Positions 9,551 to 18,888 of a DNA stretch of 64,000 bases are shown here, in pieces. The notes beneath the pieces were generated by a model. The model was not told the origin of the DNA and did no database searches. It was given only the letters and a program-made list of their open reading frames with translations. Positions within the stretch are counted from its first letter, which is position 1; every line of letters begins with the position of its first letter. Origin of the DNA: JACCZX01 sp038216465 (GTDB lineage: Bacteria > Pseudomonadota > Gammaproteobacteria > Burkholderiales > Burkholderiaceae_F); NCBI GenBank assembly GCA_038216465.1, contig JBBQQC010000001.1, positions 372,001-436,000 of the forward strand, read 5' to 3'. The position numbers and the translations under genes were made by a program.

Positions 9551-10519
9551 TATGCTGAACCGGTGAAGAACCCACGTGCGCGAAGTACCGCCCGCTCGCC
9601 GCGCCCCATCGGTCTGGCGGCATTGCGCGGCTTTGAAGCGTCGGCACGCCGACTGTCGTTCACGCTCGCAGCGGCCGAACTGAATCTGACGCAGTCGTCG
9701 ATCAGCCGCCAGGTCGCCGAGCTCGAGCGCCAGATCGGAGCCGCATTGTTTGCCCGACAAACCCGATCGCTGGCATTGACTGCGGCCGGTCACCGGTTTT
9801 TTCAGGCCGCTCAGCAAGCACTCAAACAGGTCGATCGTGCGGTCGAGGACATACGCGGACCGCGCAACGCCGCGCGCGTCACGATCACGACCTATGCCTC
9901 CTTTGCGTCGCTGTGGCTGGTTCCACGGCTCGCGGTGTTTCAGCGCGAGCATCCGCAAATCGAGCTCCGCATTGATGCCAGCGACCGCTTCATCGACATC
10001 GACGCCGAAGGCGTCGATGTCGCGATCCGCTGGACCCGAGCGGCTTCGCTGCCCAGCAGCGCAATCCCGCTGCATGACGAGGAAGTACTGCCCGCGCTAT
10101 CACCGTTGCTGCTAGAGCGCGGCGGAGTTGCGCTGAAAAAGCCGCACGACCTGTTTCAACTACCGCTGCTCGAACTCGACGAATCAATGCCCACCTCCGC
10201 CTCCAGCGCGTGGCCTCGTTGGTTTGAATTCGCCGGCGTTCGCACCGCGCCTCCTGTTCCGCGCTTGATGTTCACGTTTGTCGATCAATCGGTGCAGGCT
10301 GCCGTCCGAGGCCAGGGAGTGGTGCTCACGCGTACGCCGTTCCTAGATGATCTGATGGCAAGCGGCGATCTGGTCGCTCCGTTTCCGAAGCTCCGCATGC
10401 CGACCGGCTACCAATACGGACTAATCGCGAACGCGAACACGCGCGAAACGCCGCACGTCAGTGCCTTTTGCCGCTGGATCCGCGCCGAATTTGCGCGCGG
10501 TCCACTGCGGCAGACCTGA
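9548..10519 (+). CDS. LysR-family transcriptional regulator (GcvA-like)
   Basis: An approximately 323-aa LysR regulator. The N-terminal winged helix-turn-helix spans about 20-80 (AALRGFEASARRLSFTLAAAELNLTQSSISRQVAELE), followed by the linker helix and a two-lobed effector domain with the GcvA-type ending. The effector is unknown. It is transcribed away from the DUF2917 gene with a short shared promoter region that contains a CATGC-N7-GCATG dyad. The ATG at 9548 overlaps this dyad; GTG at 9563 (VKNPRARS) is an alternative start. The upstream in-frame extension to 9461 lacks family similarity. Confidence 0.88.
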   Translation: MYAEPVKNPRARSTARSPRPIGLAALRGFEASARRLSFTLAAAELNLTQSSISRQVAELERQIGAALFARQTRSLALTAAGHRFFQAAQQALKQVDRAVEDIRGPRNAARVTITTYASFASLWLVPRLAVFQREHPQIELRIDASDRFIDIDAEGVDVAIRWTRAASLPSSAIPLHDEEVLPALSPLLLERGGVALKKPHDLFQLPLLELDESMPTSASSAWPRWFEFAGVRTAPPVPRLMFTFVDQSVQAAVRGQGVVLTRTPFLDDLMASGDLVAPFPKLRMPTGYQYGLIANANTRETPHVSAFCRWIRAEFARGPLRQT

Positions 10520-10557
10520 GGCAAACTCGCTACCAGCCACGATCTACCGCAGCAAAA

Positions 10558-11136
10558 CTAGTACACAGCAGCTTCGGTAATGACAGCGTCCAGTCGGACA
10601 TCGTGCGGCTGCGGCGCGATCGACTCGAGTTTGGTGGCCTCGAAAGCGATGCCTACGACAATCGGGTACGGGACGAGCGTAACAAGCGTCCGGTCGTAGT
10701 AACCACCGCCGTACCCAAGTCGATAGCGTGCGTCATCGAACCCGACGCACGGGATCAGTACACATTCTGGATGTACGACACGCCCCTGCGCCGGCACCGG
10801 GATGCCGAAGTCGCCGGCCCGCATCGGCGAGTCCCCGGTCCATGCGTAGTACTGCAGTGTGTCGCCGTTCACAACCGGAAGCGCGGCAACATGGCGCGCG
10901 TCGCACGCAAGCCACGCTTCGATGACCGTTTTCAGATCGGGCTCACCGCGAATCGGAAAATAAAATCCTACGGTGTGTATGTCGGCATGCTGCAACCAAT
11001 CAGCCGCGCGGCGCTGTAACGCGGCTTCAAGGCGGGCGCGGCCCGCAATCGCCGCGCGGATCTCGAGAAGTCGGGCGCGCTGCAACTTCCGTTCGGGTGG
11101 CTTATCCAATCGCCTTTCCATGCCGGCGCCGTCCAT
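10558..11136 (-). CDS. 5-formyltetrahydrofolate cyclo-ligase
   Basis: A 192-aa enzyme that converts 5-formyl-THF to 5,10-methenyl-THF using ATP, returning the folate storage form to the one-carbon pool. The diagnostic glycine-rich ATP-binding motif GYGGGYYDRT is at 141-150, and the N-terminal basic helix (RKLQRARLLEIRAAI) is typical. Length is normal for the family. It is divergent from the lytic transglycosylase gene with a 73-bp gap. In many proteobacteria 6S RNA precedes this gene, but the gap here is too short for that. The product links functionally to metF and folB elsewhere in the window. Confidence 0.92.
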   Translation of the reverse strand: MDGAGMERRLDKPPERKLQRARLLEIRAAIAGRARLEAALQRRAADWLQHADIHTVGFYFPIRGEPDLKTVIEAWLACDARHVAALPVVNGDTLQYYAWTGDSPMRAGDFGIPVPAQGRVVHPECVLIPCVGFDDARYRLGYGGGYYDRTLVTLVPYPIVVGIAFEATKLESIAPQPHDVRLDAVITEAAVY

Positions 11137-11209
11137 GCCCAGAATAAGCGTTGCGCTTTAGTCGCAATTAGCGACTTCGCATGCGCATCGCGTGATCTAA
11201 TCGCGTCCG

Positions 11210-13228
11210 ATGAAACTTCGACTTGCAGTCTATACGGCGCTTGCGCTCGCACTCGCGCCGCCGCCCGCACCGGCAGGCCCGGTACGCGCGCCTGCGTCGG
11301 CGCCGAGCGACCTGTCGGCGGTCGATCAGGCGTTTCTGAGCGCGCGCGACGCGGTGCGTGTCGGCGACCGTGAGCGGCTCGCGCAGGCTGCCGCACGACT
11401 GTCCGACCATCCGCTGATGCCGTATATCGAATACTGGCAATTGCTCGGACGTATTCGCAGCGGGGACCCGAAGACCGCCGCCGACGTAGACCAGTTCATG
11501 CGCCGCTACGCGGACACCTTCATCGCAGACCGATTGCGGTTCGACGGCGCGCTGGTGCTTGCAAGCCGCGGCGACTACCAGGCATTCGAACGTGAAGCCG
11601 CCCAGCTGGCGTGGTGGACCGATGACGCGCAGTTTCGCTGCTATCTGGCGCTCAGCAAGTACCGCCGCGCCACTCCGAAGCAAGCCGAAGCGTTGGCGCG
11701 CGAGGCCCGCCAGCTGCTTGCCAACACCGCTAACGCGGCCGGCGAGGGCTGCATCGCGTTGACCGAAGCGCTTCTGACCGATAACCGTATTTCGGTGTGG
11801 GATCGCGTGCGTGCACTGGTCGAACAGAACCAGCTTGACGTGGCCAAGCGCATCGGTGCGCGCGCGCTTGATACCGGCGGTCATCCGGTCGACCAGAAAC
11901 TGCTGATGCAGGCGATCGATCGACCGGCGGCGTTCCTGACGGCTCACGAGCGTCGGCTGACGGAAGTGCAACGCGAACTGGCGATCGTGGCCGTGGTCCG
12001 CCTGGCGCGCGACAACCCGCAAGATGCCGCCGAGTATGCGGGCGCACTGAACTTGCTGCTGACGCCCGAACAGCGCGGAATCGTATGGGGCCGCATTGGT
12101 CATATGGCGGCGCTGCGGTTGATGCGCGAAGCCAATGACTGGTACCGACGCGGCGGCGAGCAGGTCGGGATCGGACCCGATGCCGCCCGGGTCGACGAAG
12201 TTCTCGAATGGCAGGCGCGCAGTGCGTTGCGTGCGAACGATTGGAAAACGGTGAAAACGGTGATCGACCGCATGCCAACCACGCTGCGCGACGATCCCAC
12301 CTGGATTTACTGGCACGCGCGAGCGCTACGCCAGACCGGCCGTCCCACCGAGGCGCAGGAGCAATTCGGGCGCATTGCGCAGCAATTTCATTTCTACGGA
12401 CAGCTCGCCGCCGAGGAACTGGGGCAGCCGATCGCGCTGCCGCCGCGCGCCGAAGCGCCGACCGCGGAAGAAGTCGCACCATTCCAGTCCAACGTAGGCT
12501 TCATGCGCGCATTCAAGTTTTACGAACTCGGCATGCGAGTCGAGGGCAACCGCGAATGGAACTGGCAGATGCGCGGATTGAACGACCGCCAGCTGCTCGC
12601 TGCCGCGGAGTTCGCGCGCAAGCGCGGTGTGCTCGACCGCATGATCAGCACGTCCGATCGCACCAAGACCGAGTTTGACTTTTCGCAGCGGTTTCCGGCG
12701 CCGTTTCGCGACTCGCTGGTTCAGTATTCAGCGCCGCTCGGCCTGGACGAGAACTGGATCTACGGGCTGATCCGGCAGGAGTCGCGTTTCATCACCGACG
12801 CCCGCTCTTCCGTCGGAGCCAGCGGCTTGATGCAGCTGATGCCATCGACTGCGCGTTACGTGGCCAAGCGATTGAACGTTGCGAATTTCACCGCGGCGCG
12901 CGTCAACGAGCTTGAGGTGAACCTGCAGCTGGGTACCGGCTATCTCAAAATGGTGCTCGACGACCTCGACGGCTCCGCGATCCTCGCCACCGCGGCCTAC
13001 AACGCCGGCCCGGGCCGTCCACGCGCGTGGCGCTCATCGCTGGTGCGACCGGTCGAAGGCGCCGTCTTTGCCGAGACGATTCCGTTCAGCGAAACGCGCG
13101 ACTACGTCAAGAAGGTAATGTCCAACAGCGTTTACTACTCCGCACTGTTCGATAACAAGAGCCCGTCGCTTAAAGAGCGCCTGGGAACCATCTCCCCGAA
13201 AGCTGCGGGCACCACGGAACTGCCCTAG
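11210..13228 (+). CDS. slt: Soluble lytic murein transglycosylase (Slt70-like)
   Basis: A 672-aa periplasmic enzyme with a signal peptide (MKLRLAVYTALALALAPPPAPAG). It has a long alpha-helical superhelical region (about 40-500) and a C-terminal SLT catalytic domain (about 505-630). The catalytic glutamate is E524 in IRQESRF, followed by GASGLMQLMPSTA and the AYNAGPGR motif. It cleaves the MurNAc-GlcNAc bond of peptidoglycan, forming 1,6-anhydro products during wall turnover. Length and domain order match the Slt70 group rather than the smaller MltC/E types. A 21-bp gap separates it from the NDUFA9-like gene, so co-transcription is likely. Confidence 0.93.
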   Translation: MKLRLAVYTALALALAPPPAPAGPVRAPASAPSDLSAVDQAFLSARDAVRVGDRERLAQAAARLSDHPLMPYIEYWQLLGRIRSGDPKTAADVDQFMRRYADTFIADRLRFDGALVLASRGDYQAFEREAAQLAWWTDDAQFRCYLALSKYRRATPKQAEALAREARQLLANTANAAGEGCIALTEALLTDNRISVWDRVRALVEQNQLDVAKRIGARALDTGGHPVDQKLLMQAIDRPAAFLTAHERRLTEVQRELAIVAVVRLARDNPQDAAEYAGALNLLLTPEQRGIVWGRIGHMAALRLMREANDWYRRGGEQVGIGPDAARVDEVLEWQARSALRANDWKTVKTVIDRMPTTLRDDPTWIYWHARALRQTGRPTEAQEQFGRIAQQFHFYGQLAAEELGQPIALPPRAEAPTAEEVAPFQSNVGFMRAFKFYELGMRVEGNREWNWQMRGLNDRQLLAAAEFARKRGVLDRMISTSDRTKTEFDFSQRFPAPFRDSLVQYSAPLGLDENWIYGLIRQESRFITDARSSVGASGLMQLMPSTARYVAKRLNVANFTAARVNELEVNLQLGTGYLKMVLDDLDGSAILATAAYNAGPGRPRAWRSSLVRPVEGAVFAETIPFSETRDYVKKVMSNSVYYSALFDNKSPSLKERLGTISPKAAGTTELP

Positions 13229-13249
13229 TCCGCCCCTACAATCAGGGCG

Positions 13250-14215
13250 ATGCAACACACCAACATTGTCGTCATTGGCGGCGCCGGTTTTATCGGCCGT
13301 CATATCGTTGCGCGGCTAATCGCGCGCGGTCTGCGGGTGACGGTGCCGACCCGGCGTCGAGCTCGGGCACGGCACCTGATCCTGCTGCCGACCATCGAGG
13401 TCGTCGAATGCGACGTGCACGAAGACGCGACGCTGTCCGACCTTCTGCGCGACAAGGATGCTGTGATCAATCTGGTCGGCGTTCTGCACGGATCTGCTGG
13501 TTCGCCCTACGGTCGCGAGTTCGCTCGGTCGCATGTCGAATTGCCGCGCCGCGTCGTGGCGGCGTGCCTCGCCCGCGGCGTCGAACGCTTATTGCACATG
13601 AGCGCGCTCGGCGCCGATTCGAACGGCCCGTCGATGTATCAGCGCAGCAAAGGAGACGGCGACGCGGCGGTGCAGGCTTCGCCGCTCCATTGGACGATCA
13701 TGCGGCCATCGGTTGTATTCGGACCCGAAGACAACTTCCTGAACCTGTTCGCGACGCTCGCCAGATTTTTTCCGGTGCTGCCCATCGGGAACGCCGACAC
13801 GCTCTTTCAGCCGGTATGGGTCGGCGACGTGGCGGCCGCGTTCGTCAATGCGCTCGATAATCGCGTCACATTCGGGCGCGTCTACGAGCTCGCCGGCCCG
13901 CACATCTATCGGCTGCGCGAGCTGGTTGCGTTTGCGGCGGCCGCCGGCGGAAACCCGCGTCGCGTAGTCGGCCTGCCCGACGCACTGGCGCGCGCACAGG
14001 CGATGCTGATGGAGCTCTTGCCTGGCGAGCCGCTGATGTCGCGCGACAATCTTGACTCGATGAAGACAGACAACGTCGCTTCGGAGCAGCCTTTCCGGCC
14101 CGCGCCCGAGCTCGAGATTGGAATGACGCCGATGGAAGCCGAAGCCCCCGCTTATCTCGCACGTACGCATGCTCGCAGCCGCTTCGGCTTCTACCGCGCG
14201 CGTGCGGGTCGTTAG
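13250..14215 (+). CDS. Complex I NDUFA9-like NAD(P)-binding protein
   Basis: A 321-aa atypical short-chain dehydrogenase/epimerase. The N-terminal Rossmann motif GGAGFIGRHI (residues 9-18) binds NAD(P)H, and the segments NLVGVLHGS, HMSALGAD, SKGDGDAAV and PSVVFGPEDNFLN are characteristic of the bacterial NDUFA9 (complex I accessory subunit) subfamily. The active-site Tyr-x3-Lys is retained as YQRSK. Bacterial members are of uncertain role, perhaps in quinone or respiratory metabolism. It is followed 2 bp later by the DUF3144 gene and then a GST gene, forming a likely operon that also includes cca. Confidence 0.87.
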   Translation: MQHTNIVVIGGAGFIGRHIVARLIARGLRVTVPTRRRARARHLILLPTIEVVECDVHEDATLSDLLRDKDAVINLVGVLHGSAGSPYGREFARSHVELPRRVVAACLARGVERLLHMSALGADSNGPSMYQRSKGDGDAAVQASPLHWTIMRPSVVFGPEDNFLNLFATLARFFPVLPIGNADTLFQPVWVGDVAAAFVNALDNRVTFGRVYELAGPHIYRLRELVAFAAAAGGNPRRVVGLPDALARAQAMLMELLPGEPLMSRDNLDSMKTDNVASEQPFRPAPELEIGMTPMEAEAPAYLARTHARSRFGFYRARAGR

Positions 14216-14217
14216 CA

Positions 14218-14508
14218 ATGGCGCAGAAGTACGAAATACCCGATGATTTTCTCGAAGCAGCCGATCGCTTCGTCACGCTCGCAAATGAAATGGGCGAGCG
14301 ATACTCGGCCGACTGGGTGCGTGCCGTTCTGATGTACGCCGCCGCGCGCTACAACGCGTTCAACTGGCTGACGAGCGACGAACAACGCGAGCAATCGCTG
14401 GACGCGGCGGCTGCGTACTTCCGCAGCGAATACGAAACGATGTTTCGCGAGAACGTGAAGGAAATCGAGCCGGTGTATCGAGGTGGGATGACAGGGAAAC
14501 CGCAATGA
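14218..14508 (+). CDS. DUF3144 domain-containing protein
   Basis: A 96-aa cytoplasmic helical protein that matches DUF3144 over nearly its full length (FLEAADRFVTLANEM, YAAARYNAFNWL, AAYFRSEYETMFRENV). The role of the family is unknown. It starts 2 bp after the NDUFA9-like stop, and its stop overlaps the GST start (ATGA), so it is co-translated with both neighbours. Confidence 0.85.
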   Translation: MAQKYEIPDDFLEAADRFVTLANEMGERYSADWVRAVLMYAAARYNAFNWLTSDEQREQSLDAAAAYFRSEYETMFRENVKEIEPVYRGGMTGKPQ

Positions 14509-15149
14509 GTCTGATGCTGGCGATCGGCAACAAGAACTATTCGTCGTGGTCGCTGCGGCCGTGGCTGGCGATGAAGCAAGCAAAAATCGCGTTCAATGAG
14601 GTCAACTTGCTACTGCAGCAGCCGGATACCACCGAAAAAATTCTGCGCTATTCGCCGAGCGGACGTGTGCCGTCCCTGGTCGACGGCGAGTTGAAGGTGT
14701 TCGATTCACTGGCCATTTGCGAATACGTCAACGAAAAATATGCGGGCGGAAGCTTGTGGCCGCGCGACGTTGCACTCCGAGCGCAGGCACGCTCGATCGT
14801 CGCCGAGATGCACTCGGGCTTTCCAGCGTTGCGCAGCCAGATGCCGATGGATATTCGGTCGCGGCTTGCCGACAAAGGCGAAGCCGCGTTGCGGCGCGAC
14901 GACGTGGCCAAGGATGTCGCGCGCATTCATTCGGTATGGACCGAATGTCTCGCGCAGGGCGGTCCGATGCTATTCGGAGGTTTTTCGATCGCTGATGCCT
15001 TCTACGCGCCGGTGGTAACGCGCTTCACCACGTATAGCGTCAAGCTGTCTCCACTGCTGGCCGCATATTCAGAAAGCGTGCTGGCGCTGCCGGCGATGCA
15101 ACAGTGGATCGCGGCGGCTAGGGCGGAATCCGAAACGCTCGAGAATTAG
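14505..15149 (+). CDS. Glutathione S-transferase family protein
   Basis: A 214-aa two-domain GST. The N-terminal thioredoxin-like domain (1-80) carries NKNYSSWSLRPWLAMK with the active-site serine region, the cis-Pro motif GRVPSLVDG and the glutathione-binding DSLAICEYV. The C-terminal all-helical domain follows (85-205). The N-terminal NKNYSSWS pattern is seen in a proteobacterial GST subgroup of unknown substrate. It overlaps the DUF3144 stop by 4 bp and precedes cca by 5 bp. A stress or detoxification role is generic; no specific substrate can be inferred. Confidence 0.9.
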   Translation: MSLMLAIGNKNYSSWSLRPWLAMKQAKIAFNEVNLLLQQPDTTEKILRYSPSGRVPSLVDGELKVFDSLAICEYVNEKYAGGSLWPRDVALRAQARSIVAEMHSGFPALRSQMPMDIRSRLADKGEAALRRDDVAKDVARIHSVWTECLAQGGPMLFGGFSIADAFYAPVVTRFTTYSVKLSPLLAAYSESVLALPAMQQWIAAARAESETLEN

Positions 15150-15154
15150 CTCGC

Positions 15155-16291
15155 GTGAAAGCCTATCGAGTCGGCGGTTTTGTGCGCGATCAGTTACTCG
15201 GTAGTGCGCGTCGCCACCAGGGCGAGTTGGAAGCGGCGCTCGAGACGGATCGCGACTGGGTCGTTGTCGGCTCAACGCCCGAGGAAATGACCGCGCTCGG
15301 CTACCGTCCGGTTGGAAAGGATTTTCCGGTGTTCTTGCATCCGGAAACGCAGGAGGAATACGCGCTCGCGCGTACCGAACGGAAAACGGCGCCCGGCTAT
15401 CGGGGCTTTATCGCGCACGCCGCACCGGACGTCACCCTTGAGCAGGATCTGGCGCGGCGCGATCTGACTATCAATGCGATGGCGCTCGCGGATGACGGGA
15501 CACTGGTCGATCCGTACCACGGCAAGCGCGATCTCGACGCCGGCATCCTGCGCCACGTCAGCCCGGCCTTCGTCGAAGATCCGGTGCGCATCTTGCGGGT
15601 CGCGCGCTTTGCTGCGCGCTTTCCCAACTTCAAGGTCGCGGCGGAAACGGCGGAACTGATGCGCCAGATGGTGCGCGACGGCGAAGTCGATGCGCTTGTC
15701 CCGGAGCGCGTGATGCAGGAGATTTCGCGCGGGCTGATGGAAGCAAAGCCATCGCAGATGCTGAACGTGCTTGTCTCGTGCGGGTTAATTGACCGCCTGT
15801 TTGCCGAATTGGAAGACCTCGGTCCCACCAGCGCTGCGCTCGACCGCGCAGCGCAGCGCGGGCTCGTACTGCCGTCGCGCTTCGCAATTCTGGCGGGCGC
15901 GTGCCGTTCATCGCGCGCAGTCTCCGATTTCCTCGGCAAGCTGCGCGTGCAGCAGGACGCAGCGCAACTGGCACGCCTGCTTGTCGAACTGCGCGAGCCG
16001 CTCGGCAACGCCGAGACCTCGGCTGCGATCGTAGACGTGCTCGAGCGCAGTGATGCTTTCAGGCGACCCGAGCGGTTCGAATGGCTGCTGCAGGCGTTCG
16101 AAGCGGCGTGCGACGCCGCGGCGGAGCGCTTCCGGCGCGCCTTGCGCGTGGCCGGCGAGGTCGATGCGGGCGCACTCGCGAGTCTGCACCGCAACGAACC
16201 CGACCAGATCCAGCGCGCGGTCAGGCAGGCGCGCATCGTCGCCGTGGGACGCGAGCTAAGCACTCCGCCGTCAGATCAGGCGGGTCAGTAG
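15155..16291 (+). CDS. cca: CCA tRNA nucleotidyltransferase
   Basis: A 378-aa class II nucleotidyltransferase that adds or repairs the 3'-CCA of tRNAs. The start is a GTG at 15155 directly before the canonical VGGFVRDQLLG block. Catalytic-domain features include DLTINAMALADDG and the ADP-binding EDPVRILRVARFAARFP segment. The C-terminal half matches the E. coli-type multifunctional branch only loosely and is shorter than the 412-aa E. coli protein, so an active HD phosphohydrolase domain is uncertain. Its last 21 bp overlap the convergent DUF2905 gene. Confidence 0.92.
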   Translation: MKAYRVGGFVRDQLLGSARRHQGELEAALETDRDWVVVGSTPEEMTALGYRPVGKDFPVFLHPETQEEYALARTERKTAPGYRGFIAHAAPDVTLEQDLARRDLTINAMALADDGTLVDPYHGKRDLDAGILRHVSPAFVEDPVRILRVARFAARFPNFKVAAETAELMRQMVRDGEVDALVPERVMQEISRGLMEAKPSQMLNVLVSCGLIDRLFAELEDLGPTSAALDRAAQRGLVLPSRFAILAGACRSSRAVSDFLGKLRVQQDAAQLARLLVELREPLGNAETSAAIVDVLERSDAFRRPERFEWLLQAFEAACDAAAERFRRALRVAGEVDAGALASLHRNEPDQIQRAVRQARIVAVGRELSTPPSDQAGQ

Positions 16292-16462
16292 CATCAATAA
16301 CAGCGACAACACAAGCGTGCTGGTAAACGGCAGCACGTACTCGCGGCCCTTGCGAACGAAGCGCACATCACCCGGTAACCGGCCGATGCCAAGCCGCGCG
16401 AGCCACGGCTGCAGCGCCGTCAACACCAGCAATGCGATGAACGTCGTCAGCAGCCACTTCAT
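16271..16462 (-). CDS. DUF2905 small membrane protein
   Basis: A 63-aa protein with two transmembrane helices (about 3-22 and 43-62) joined by the family signature GIGRLPGDVRF. The DUF2905 family has no known function. It is convergent with cca and overlaps its 3' end by 21 bp. The start ATG at 16462 lies 23 bp downstream of the stop of the MidA-type methyltransferase, with which it is probably co-transcribed. Confidence 0.83.
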   Translation of the reverse strand: MKWLLTTFIALLVLTALQPWLARLGIGRLPGDVRFVRKGREYVLPFTSTLVLSLLLMLLTRLI

Positions 16463-16485
16463 TTGCGAGGCAGTGTACGCAGCTG

Positions 16486-17646
16486 TTACAGAGAGTGAAG
16501 ACGGTCGCCGCGCTCGAATCCGATCAATGGTCCAGCGACGCCGCGTCCTACCATCAACACCTTCACCAGCTCGCCCATTTCGGATTCCGACAGCAAACGA
16601 TGCAGCGCACTCGAACGGGCCATTGTGCGGTCGGCACTTAGCTCATCGAGCACGCCGCAATTCAACAGGAAGTGCGCCTGCGAGGTATAGCCGAGCACGC
16701 TGAGTCCTGAATCGTGCGCCGCGGCCGCCATCGTCGAGAACTCGACGTGCGCGGTTATGTCATTTAAGCCCGGCATCCACAGCGGGCTGCTGTGCGCATG
16801 ATGTCGAAAATGGCACATCAGTGTGCCCATCAATCGCTGCGCGTGGTAGTACTCGCGCTGCGGAAATCCATAGTCGATGATCAACAACACCCCGCGCATC
16901 AGCCAACGGGCGCTCGACCGCATCCAGCTCTGCGCGATCAGATTGACTTCGGACGCGTAACCTTCATCAAACACGCCGTGTTCGGCTTCGATAGCTGCAA
17001 CCGCAGCAGCGAGATCATCGCCCGCGGGTCGGTCGGCGAAGCCCAGCTCGCCGGTTGCTTTGACAATGACGCCGCGCTCTAGCGTCGCATTGTCGCGCTT
17101 GACGAAAACTTTTACCGGCATCACGTCAAGCACTTCGTTCGCCAGCATCACGCCTTCAAATCCATCGGACGGCGCACTCAGCCATTTGACCGGTGCACCG
17201 AGCAGCCTTTGCCGTTGGCGAGCAATCAAATCGGCCGACACCTCAACGATCGAATAGCTTTCGAGCGCGACACCGCGCTGCGAGAGTGCGGCAATCAGGT
17301 CGTGCGCAAGAGCGCCGGAGCCGGCGCCGAATTCGACGATGCGGGGTGGCACCTGCTCGAACAGCGCTGCAATCTGGCGCGCCAGGGCCTGCGCAAACAG
17401 CGGGGAGAGCTCGGGCGCTGTCACAAAATCACCGCCCGCCGCAGAGTCGCCGAATTTATGCAAGCCGGCGACGTAATAGCCGAGCCCCGGCGCATACAGC
17501 GCCAACTGCATGTAGCGATCGAACGGAATCCAGCCGCCGGCGCGCGCGATTTCGGATGCTAGGTGCACCACCAGTCGTTTGCTGTGCTCGAGCGCCTCCG
17601 CATCGGGCAGTGGCATCGTTGCGCGTGGCATTGACTGTGCCGGCAT
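16486..17646 (-). CDS. SAM-dependent methyltransferase, MidA/NDUFAF7 family
   Basis: A methyltransferase of the COG1565 (MidA/NDUFAF7) family, about 386 aa from the ATG at 17646. Diagnostic blocks are IPFDRYMQLALYAPGLGYYVAG, GDFVTAPELSPLFAQ, the SAM motif IVEFGAGSGALAHDL and VIANEVLDVMPVKVF-like ANEVLDVMPVK. In eukaryotes the family dimethylates an arginine of complex I subunit NDUFS2; in bacteria the substrate is unknown. The open frame extends upstream to 17766, but that part overlaps the divergent folM gene and lacks similarity. Alternative starts are ATGs at 17631 and 17616. Confidence 0.87.
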   Translation of the reverse strand: MPAQSMPRATMPLPDAEALEHSKRLVVHLASEIARAGGWIPFDRYMQLALYAPGLGYYVAGLHKFGDSAAGGDFVTAPELSPLFAQALARQIAALFEQVPPRIVEFGAGSGALAHDLIAALSQRGVALESYSIVEVSADLIARQRQRLLGAPVKWLSAPSDGFEGVMLANEVLDVMPVKVFVKRDNATLERGVIVKATGELGFADRPAGDDLAAAVAAIEAEHGVFDEGYASEVNLIAQSWMRSSARWLMRGVLLIIDYGFPQREYYHAQRLMGTLMCHFRHHAHSSPLWMPGLNDITAHVEFSTMAAAAHDSGLSVLGYTSQAHFLLNCGVLDELSADRTMARSSALHRLLSESEMGELVKVLMVGRGVAGPLIGFERGDRLHSL

Positions 17647-17713
17647 CATCGCTCGATGGTACTGCCGGTAAACTTGCGCGCCTGTCGCTTGCCCTCGGCA
17701 TTCGGCACCCCTT

Positions 17714-18496
17714 ATGGCCCAGCCCTCGAACCGCACCGCGCTGGTGACCGGCGCCGCACGGCGCATCGGCCGCGAGATCGCGCTCGCACTAGCCCGCGAT
17801 GGCTGGGACGTCGCGGTGCACTACGCGACTTCGCGTGACGATGCGCTCGATACCGTTGCGCAGATCAAGTCGCTCGGCCGGCGCGCTATCGCAGTAAACC
17901 GCGATCTCGCTGTCGAGCCGGGCGTACTCAGCCTGCTAGCCGAGTGCGCCAACGAGCTGGCGCCCGTTACTTGCGTGGTCAACAATGCGTCACTATTCGA
18001 GTATGACGACGTGGCTCGCTTCAGCGGCGACCACCTGATGCGCGCGATGCGCACCAACGCTGCGGCGCCGGTGCTGCTGGCGCGCTCGCTGCATGAACAT
18101 CTTGCGCATAACGCTCGCGGAGTCGTCATCAATCTGCTCGATCAGAAGCTTTCGAACCCGAACCCCGATTTTTTTTCGTACACGCTGGCGAAGGCCGCGC
18201 TGAAAGAAGCAACCACGCTGTTGGCGATCGCGCTCGCACCCAAGGTGCGAGTCGTCGGGCTCGCGCCCGGCATCACGCTCGCATCGAACATGCAGACCGC
18301 CGGCGGCTTCGCCACAGCTCACACGAAGACGCCGCTTGGTGGCGCGAGCACGCCGGCCGATATCGCGCACGCCGCGGTCTATCTGGCCAACGCAGGCGCG
18401 GTGACCGGCACGGTGCTGCTGGTCGACGGCGGGCAGCACTTGGTCCCGAGCTCGCGCGACGTAATGTTTCTGACCGAATCGCGAGTCCAGACATGA
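17714..18496 (+). CDS. folM: Pteridine reductase-like short-chain dehydrogenase (FolM-type)
   Basis: A 260-aa short-chain dehydrogenase with the pteridine-reductase hallmark TGAARRIGR in the NAD(P)-binding loop, where the arginine favours NADPH. NNASLFEYDD follows, and the catalytic YTLAK. FolM acts as a dihydromonapterin or dihydrofolate reductase. Context supports this: its stop overlaps the folB start by 4 bp, so it is translated together with dihydroneopterin aldolase. A generic SDR remains possible, but the RR motif plus folB makes a pterin role likely. It is divergent from the MidA-type gene across a 67-bp gap. Confidence 0.85.
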   Translation: MAQPSNRTALVTGAARRIGREIALALARDGWDVAVHYATSRDDALDTVAQIKSLGRRAIAVNRDLAVEPGVLSLLAECANELAPVTCVVNNASLFEYDDVARFSGDHLMRAMRTNAAAPVLLARSLHEHLAHNARGVVINLLDQKLSNPNPDFFSYTLAKAALKEATTLLAIALAPKVRVVGLAPGITLASNMQTAGGFATAHTKTPLGGASTPADIAHAAVYLANAGAVTGTVLLVDGGQHLVPSSRDVMFLTESRVQT

Positions 18497-18888
18497 TCGC
18501 GATGCTGGACGCCAGGCTCGCAGACTGCCGCAGGATCTTTCTGCGCAACTACGTTGTCGACGCCAACATCGGCATCCACGCGCACGAGCGAAAGGGCGCG
18601 CAGCGGGTTGCGCTGAACGTCGACCTATTCGTGCCGCTTTCGCTATCGACTCCACACCATGATCGAATTCATGAGGTGATCGACTACGATTTCATTCGGC
18701 TCACCATCAAGCACCGCATCGAACAGGGACACATCAACTTGCAGGAAACGTTGATCGACGATGTTGCGCGCGCTTTGCTGGCGCATCCCGCCGTGCGCGC
18801 GGTACGTGTATCGAGCGAAAAGCCCGACGTATATGAAGACGTCGACGCGGTCGGCGTCGAGGTTCTTCATTTCAAGGACGCGGCATGA
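18493..18888 (+). CDS. folB: Dihydroneopterin aldolase
   Basis: A 131-aa FolB enzyme that cleaves dihydroneopterin to 6-hydroxymethyl-dihydropterin and glycolaldehyde in folate synthesis. The conserved NYVVDANIGIHAHERKGAQRV block and the second half YDFIRLTIK...NLQETLIDDVARALLAHP...VSSEKPDVYEDVDAVGVE cover the complete T-fold, including the catalytic lysine in SSEKPD. It overlaps folM upstream and ttcA downstream by 4 bp each (ATGA). Confidence 0.92.
   Translation: MIAMLDARLADCRRIFLRNYVVDANIGIHAHERKGAQRVALNVDLFVPLSLSTPHHDRIHEVIDYDFIRLTIKHRIEQGHINLQETLIDDVARALLAHPAVRAVRVSSEKPDVYEDVDAVGVEVLHFKDAA

Noticed and set aside
11137..11209. Possible 6S RNA upstream of the formyl-THF cyclo-ligase gene
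   Set aside because: The gap is 73 bp, much shorter than 6S RNA (about 180 nt), and no long bulged hairpin is seen.
11168..12316. Long minus-strand ORF (382 codons) opposite the lytic transglycosylase gene
   Set aside because: Composition of a frame shadow (Arg/His/Gln-rich) over a complete Slt domain protein on the other strand.
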